Shown: piece after piece, positions 60,730 through 64,000 of the stretch | Numbering within the stretch: position 1 is the first letter of the stretch | Layout of the letters: every line of letters begins with the position of its first letter | Program-made: the position numbers and the translations under genes | Assembly (NCBI RefSeq): GCF_039555335.1 | Contig: NC_092642.1 | Coordinates: 19,658,382-19,722,381, forward strand | Source of the DNA: Amphiura filiformis | Taxonomy: Eukaryota; Echinodermata; Ophiuroidea; Amphilepidida; Amphiuridae | Direction of reading: 5' to 3' | Length of the DNA: 64,000 nucleotides | The notes under the pieces: model-generated | The model's input: the letters and a program-made list of their open reading frames with translations, nothing else | Database searches by the model: none | What the model was told of the DNA's origin: nothing

Positions 60730-62160
60730 GAGCTGCATAGTGGATTAATGAATTTGCTTCTGTCCGGACAAACAAAGAAAGAAACAAACAACCATTTTGG
60801 TGATAACATAAGCCCCAGATATGTGGGGGCCAAAATGAAAGAATAATGCTTGGATTTAAAAACAAATGCAGGTGTCTTGTCTTTTATGTTTGTTTGTTCA
60901 AACATATATAGCACCCTCTGGTTAATTGTGACTAGATGTAAACAAAAGGTGACCATTTACTGGTTTCTCTCAGCCTATAATTTGTTTGAAATTGAAAGAG
61001 AAGAACATCTGTTTTTTGTATAACCTTAGAAGCCTTAATATTAAATATTTAGATCAAGTCACAATTGTAAGCCCGACAACCAACTACAAGGTAGGTGCCA
61101 TAGTCCAGCTGCAAAACATTGTTCTTTTATCAGGTTAGATGGTTTTGGCATGAGTGTTATTTTTCCCAGCAGGAGTCAAATTTCAAATTGGTCAACTTTC
61201 AAAATATATGCAAAATTATTTCAACATTTCTGATTTAATTGTCAATTGACTCCTTTATAAACTTTGGTTTGTAAATCTCAAAATTAGCCAGGGCCGATAT
61301 AAATGGTTGCAGCCTCATACGATGTCTCAAATATGCAAATGACTAACCTAAGTAACTAACCCTCAACCTATATAATCATGCTAACAGCCACCAACTTCAT
61401 TTGCATATATCAATAATAATAATAACAATAATTAGCAAAAACTGGCAAAACCGTCATACCTTGCATTGCAGCCAGACTACTATGAGCCGGGGAACAAGAC
61501 GCCTGCAACACCCAAGGACTAAGCTTACGAAATTCCAAGGGCCCGGTGCATGAAAATAATAAAGACGGGTGGCTGGGCAACTTCAGAACTACGTATACTG
61601 TCTAAGCTGCGGACTCAAATATAGTATCGTATACACCCCGCTATCTACCCAGTCATGACGGCAGTCGAGTAGCCCAGTCCGCACGCTGGTTGATGTAGAT
61701 AGACTACGCACTCTGCGGCGAATCCACCAGACATACATTTAAACAATACACAACATAAATTGTAAGGTTGATTCCGAAGAGTAAGAATCATAAATTTTGA
61801 ATAATTTTAGGATGTCCAAATAGCCAAAAGTGTAATATATGCTACTTTGGTGTCCAAAAGGTTTTATCAAAAGTTATTAAAAAAAAATGTTTTGGCTTTC
61901 TTCATAAACATTTTGTAGCATATGTAAAATTTGGAAGTTTTTGATCAATTATGTCGAAAAGAAAGAAAGTTGTGATATTTTGTAAATATATAAATTTTGG
62001 TAATTTTGTTTTCATTTTGAATCAATTTGTTATGTCCAAATGATGACCTAATTGAAAGGTTGTCCGAAAGTTTTTTATAGGCTATATAATATCAAAAGAT
62101 ATCCGAAAAGCGTATTAAAAAGCAAAATATTTCTGCAATCGTTTTGGTCAAATTTGTGTA
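60730..62160. other. Region without recognised genes
   Basis: AT-rich with an AATAATAATAACAATAAT microsatellite near 61410. TGTCCAAATxG phrases recur near 61813, 61850 and 62033. No coding or transposon ends recognised. Confidence 0.45.
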
Positions 62161-62187
62161 GCCTAGCGATGCAGGTGATCAAACGGA

Positions 62188-62228
62188 GCAGAGAGAGAGA
62201 GAGAGGAAGAGAAAGAGGAAGAGAGAGC
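62188..62228. repeat. GA-rich microsatellite next to the satellite
   Basis: AGAGAGAGAGAGAGGAAGAG type repeats directly before the GCTGG array. Confidence 0.9.
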
Positions 62229-63590
62229 TGGCTGGCTGGCTCGGAGTGGCTGGCTGGCTCGGAGTGGCTGGCTGGCTCGGAGTGGCTGGAGTGGCTGGCT
62301 GGCTCGGGAGTGGCTGGCTGGCTCGGAGTGGCTGGCTGGCTCTGGAGTGGCTGGCTGGCTCGGAGTGGCTGGCTGGCTGGTAGTGGCTGGCTGGCTCGGA
62401 GTGGCTGGCTGGCTCGGAGTGGCTGGCTGGCTGGTAGTGGCTGGCTGGCTCGGAGTGGCTGGCTGGCTCGGAGTGGCTGGCTGGCTCGGAGTGGCTGGAG
62501 TGGCTGGCTGGCTGGGAGTGGCTGGCTGGCTGGGAGTGGCTGGCTGGCTGGGAGTGGCTGGCTGGCTGGGAGTGGCTGGCTGGCTGGGAGTGGCTGGCTG
62601 GCTGGGAGTGGCTGGCTGGCTGGGAGTGGCTGGCTGGCTGGGAGTGGCTGGCTGGCTGGGAGTGGCTGGCTGGCTGGGAGTGGCTGGCTGGCTGGGAGTG
62701 GCTGGCTGGCTGGGAGTGGCTGGCTGGCTGGGAGTGGCTGGCTGGCTCGAATGTTCGCTGGTCCGAATGTTCGCTGGTCCGAATGTTCGCTGGTCCGAAT
62801 GTTTTCGCTGGTCCGAATGTTTTCGCTGGTCCGAATGTTTTCGCTGGTCCGAATGTTTTCGCTGGTCCGAATGTTTCGCTGGTCCGAATGTTTTCGCTGG
62901 TCCGAATGTTTTCGCTGGTCCGAATGTTTTCGCTGGTCCGAATGTTTTCGCTGGTCCGAATGTTTTCGCTGGTCCGAATGTCCGCTGGTCCGAATGTCCG
63001 CTGGTCCGAATGTCCGCTGGTCCGAATGTCCGCTGGTCCGAATGTCCGCTGGTCCGAATGTCCGCTGGTCCGAATGTCCGCTGGTCCGAATGTCCGCTGG
63101 TCAGAATGTTCGCTGGTCAGAAACGCTGGTCCGGACGTCGCTGGTCCGACGTCGCTGGTCCGGACGTCACGCTGGTCCGACGTCGCTGGTCCGGACGTTC
63201 GCTGGTCCGGACGTACGCTGGTCCGGACGTACGCTGGTCCGGACGTTCGCTGGTCAGGACGTTCGCTGGTCAGGACGTTCGCTGGTCAGGACGTTCGCTG
63301 GTCAGGACGTTCGCTGGTCAGGACGTTCGCTGGTCAGGACGTTAAGCGCTGGTCAGGGCGTTAAGCTGGTCAGGGCGTTACGCTGGTCAGGACGTTACGC
63401 TGGTCAGGGCGTTAAGCTGGTCAGGACGTTAAGCTGGTCAGGACGTTACGCTGGTCAGAACGTTAAGCTAGTCAGAACGTTACGCTGGTCAGAACGTTCG
63501 CTAGTCAGAACGTTCGCCAAGTCAGAACGCTTAAGCTAGTCAGAACGTTACGCAAGTCAGAACGTTCGCTAGTCAGAATGTTCGAATGTT
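62226..63590. repeat. GCTGG satellite array with block-wise changing unit
   Basis: About 1.36 kb. Block 1 (62226-62750): 18-bp TGGCTGGCTGGCTSGGAG, near 29 units, first with CTCGGAG then homogeneous CTGGGAG. Block 2 (62750-62975): TCCGAATGTTxxCGCTGG, 16 or 18 bp. Block 3 (62975-63110): TCCGAATGTCCGCTGG. Block 4 (63120-63240): TCCGGACGTxCGCTGG. Block 5 (63240-63590): TCAGGACGTTCGCTGG, later with TTAAGC, TTACGC and CTAGTCAGAACG variants. GCTGGTC stays constant. It holds a 495-codon open frame starting at 62052, explained by the repeat. Confidence 0.95.
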
Positions 63591-63786
63591 CGCTAGCCTA
63601 ATAAGCGCAGACATAAACAACAATACAGACATAAAGTGTACAGGGTGATGTGCACAGCACCACACCAGACAAAACAATAGAACATAAATTCAGGTGCACA
63701 TACCATTATTGATTCTGAATAGGAATCAAAATGTTTTAATTTTTGGAACGTCCAAATGTGATAACCGGTGTTCTAAAGGAAAAAAA
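63591..63786. other. Region without recognised features
   Basis: Short non-repetitive stretch between the satellite and the final element. Confidence 0.4.
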
Positions 63787-63788
63787 TC

Positions 63789-64000
63789 CTGGAATAATTC
63801 TGGAATACTCTGCGCACATGTATAACCCTATCCCTAATCCAAACCAACCCTAATCATAACGCTAACCCTAATCCTAACCCACACTAGTTATAACCCTAAT
63901 CCTAACCTGCCCTAATTATAACCCTAATCCTAATCAACCCTAATTATAACCCTAACACTAGCTCTAACCCTAAAACATAGGGTGCACAGGGTATACAAGA
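63789..64000. mobile_element. Telomere-like-core element, copy 2, cut by window end
   Basis: It begins CCTGGAATAATTCTGGAATA-CTCTGCGCAC, like the end of 17393-17525. About 130 bp of degenerate TATAACCCTAATCCTAACCC units follow, and AGGGTGCACAGGGTATAC starts the other arm at the window edge. The imperfect CCCTAA units between inverted arms argue against a chromosome end. Confidence 0.75.

Noticed and set aside
62052..63539. 495-codon open frame rich in WLAGSG and RWSECxR repeats
   Set aside because: It lies in a satellite with units mostly divisible by three and two or more frames are open at once; composition follows the repeat, not a protein.
63822..63980. Telomere at the window end
   Set aside because: The CCCTAA units are irregular, mixed with TATAACC, and enclosed by the inverted arms of a short element also present at 17393.

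Overview
This is animal nuclear DNA: split exons with GT/AG borders, an AT-rich background, no operons, and many short inverted-repeat transposons plus CR1/Jockey-like, LINE and Penelope-like retroelement remnants. The repeat mix and the cadherin type suggest an invertebrate deuterostome (echinoderm, hemichordate or cephalochordate grade). That placement is inference; I cannot name a species.

Region 1 (1-26.0 kb, + strand) holds the 3' part of a large cadherin gene, at least 17 coding exons. They encode the last four to five extracellular cadherin (EC) repeats, a membrane-adjacent region, one transmembrane helix and a short cytoplasmic tail ending in a class I PDZ ligand (-TDV). The membrane-adjacent and cytoplasmic parts resemble the cadherin-23 family. 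Exon phases chain correctly except at two places: a one-base deletion near 7580, and an unresolved junction between the exons at 17206 and 19552. The gene is therefore either decaying or carries assembly indels. Its introns are full of mobile DNA.

Region 2 (26.0-54.6 kb) shows no convincing host gene. It holds inverted-repeat elements, several with TTAA at both ends (a piggyBac-type signature), an ATTTGCAT-rich minisatellite, a hairpin-headed repeat, a retroposon 3' end with an AAG tail, and a CR1-like LINE (47.4-52.0 kb) interrupted by a second LINE in the opposite direction.

Region 3 (54.6-60.3 kb, - strand) carries a broken but still exon-organised cytoplasmic poly(A)-binding protein gene. 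Pieces of RRM2, RRM3, the linker and the MLLE domain lie in the right order with splice-site remnants between them. A Penelope-like element remnant lies in one intron.

Region 4 (60.3-64.0 kb) contains a 180-bp tandem duplication, a 1.4-kb GCTGG-based satellite whose unit changes block by block, and a short element with telomere-like CCCTAA motifs running off the window end.

I found no tRNA or rRNA gene likely to be functional, no CRISPR array and no intact transposase. All coordinates and alignments were read by eye.
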